From: Desulfuromusa sp. | GTDB taxonomy: Bacteria > Desulfobacterota > Desulfuromonadia > Desulfuromonadales > Geopsychrobacteraceae | NCBI GenBank assembly: GCA_023145655.1 | Contig: JAGLDI010000028.1 | Coordinates: 1-6,835, forward strand | DNA: 6,835 bases | Reading direction: 5' to 3' | Shown: one piece after another, positions 6,501-6,835 of the stretch | How the letters are laid out: each line of letters begins with the position of its first letter | How positions within the stretch are numbered: position 1 is the stretch's first letter | Position numbers and translations under genes: made by a program | Notes under the pieces: model-generated | Databases searched by the model: none | Told to the model about the DNA's origin: nothing | What the model saw: the letters and a program-made list of their open reading frames with translations, nothing else

Positions 6501-6835
6501 ATGGCAACTGAATTCTCAAAAGAGTATTACCCCCTGGGGGTACAATGCGGACGTAAGGTCTGGGACCGGGTGGAGTTGAACCAGCAGTTCAAGAAAGATC
6601 CGCTGCCCGAGCCAACTTATTTTCGCCATCTGCTGGCAAACTATCTCCGTCCGCTTGAAGACAAATCATTGAGCGCAGCTGAGTTAGAACTTCTGGCGAC
6701 TCTCAATCAGGTTTTACGGCAGCTTGCTGATCAATTTCTCCAGAGCCGAAACTGTAAAATTCTAAAAAATAAGATCACCGTTTCCGGGGAATCAGTCGAT
6801 TTTCCACGTCTGGAAGATACTTTTTATCAATTCAT
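6501..6835 (+). CDS. Third gene of the glucan operon, 5' part only; possibly N-terminus of a large alpha-amylase
   Basis: An open frame of 111 codons running off the right edge, beginning MATEFSKEYYPLGVQCGRKV. No catalytic motif is included, so the family cannot be proven. The predicted helical stretch LSAAELELLATLNQVLRQLADQF, followed by VDFPRLEDTFYQF, resembles the N-terminal helical region I recall in large GH13 alpha-amylases of Geobacter-like bacteria; this is a weak inference supported mainly by the operon. It has no signal peptide and is probably cytoplasmic. ATG 6501 lies 34 bp after the GalT-like stop without a clear ribosome-binding site. In-frame GTG codons at 6483 (MKSNKI added) and 6441 (overlapping the upstream gene by 26 bp) are possible alternatives, and coupling to the upstream gene is likely. 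No terminator separates the two genes. Confidence 0.75.
   Translation, partial: MATEFSKEYYPLGVQCGRKVWDRVELNQQFKKDPLPEPTYFRHLLANYLRPLEDKSLSAAELELLATLNQVLRQLADQFLQSRNCKILKNKITVSGESVDFPRLEDTFYQF

Overview
The window looks like chromosomal DNA of a Gram-negative, moderate-GC bacterium. The gene types and the order GH57 amylase, GalT-like transferase, probable second amylase suggest a deltaproteobacterium of the Geobacter/Pelobacter/Desulfuromonas kind. That placement is from memory of gene content and protein flavour; there is no rRNA or other taxonomic marker here. I see no tRNA, rRNA, CRISPR array, insertion sequence or prophage gene.

Layout. The left half is read leftwards. From right to left it holds a radical SAM protein of the YhcC/YtqA (TIGR01212) family (2147-3073), a short interval with a probable 58-residue hypothetical gene (1903-2079), and a Rep-type superfamily 1 DNA helicase (1-1880) that runs off the left edge just after motif VI. 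The right half is read rightwards: a GH57 alpha-glucan hydrolase of amylopullulanase type (3255-5396), a GalT-like nucleotidyltransferase (5429-6466), and the first ~111 codons of a further gene (6501-6835) cut by the right edge. The two arms diverge from about 180 bp (3074-3254) carrying -10-like elements. No stretch over 300 bases lacks a gene.

How the genes fit together. The rightward arm reads as a storage-glucan or maltodextrin operon. GH57 would cut alpha-1,4 (possibly alpha-1,6) glucan. The GalT-like enzyme would interconvert sugar-1-phosphates and nucleotide sugars, and its HSHSQ active site resembles plant ADP-glucose phosphorylase as much as classical GalT. The third gene may be the N-terminus of a large alpha-amylase. 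The leftward arm combines a probable tRNA-modifying radical SAM enzyme with a replication/repair helicase, a housekeeping pairing with no obvious shared pathway.

Most of the window is ordinary. The points worth a second look are the unusual residues before the catalytic histidines of the GalT-like protein, the small gene between the radical SAM and helicase genes (whose best ribosome-binding site serves a start in a different frame), and the identity of the truncated third gene of the glucan operon. I found no convincing evidence of a wholly new system.
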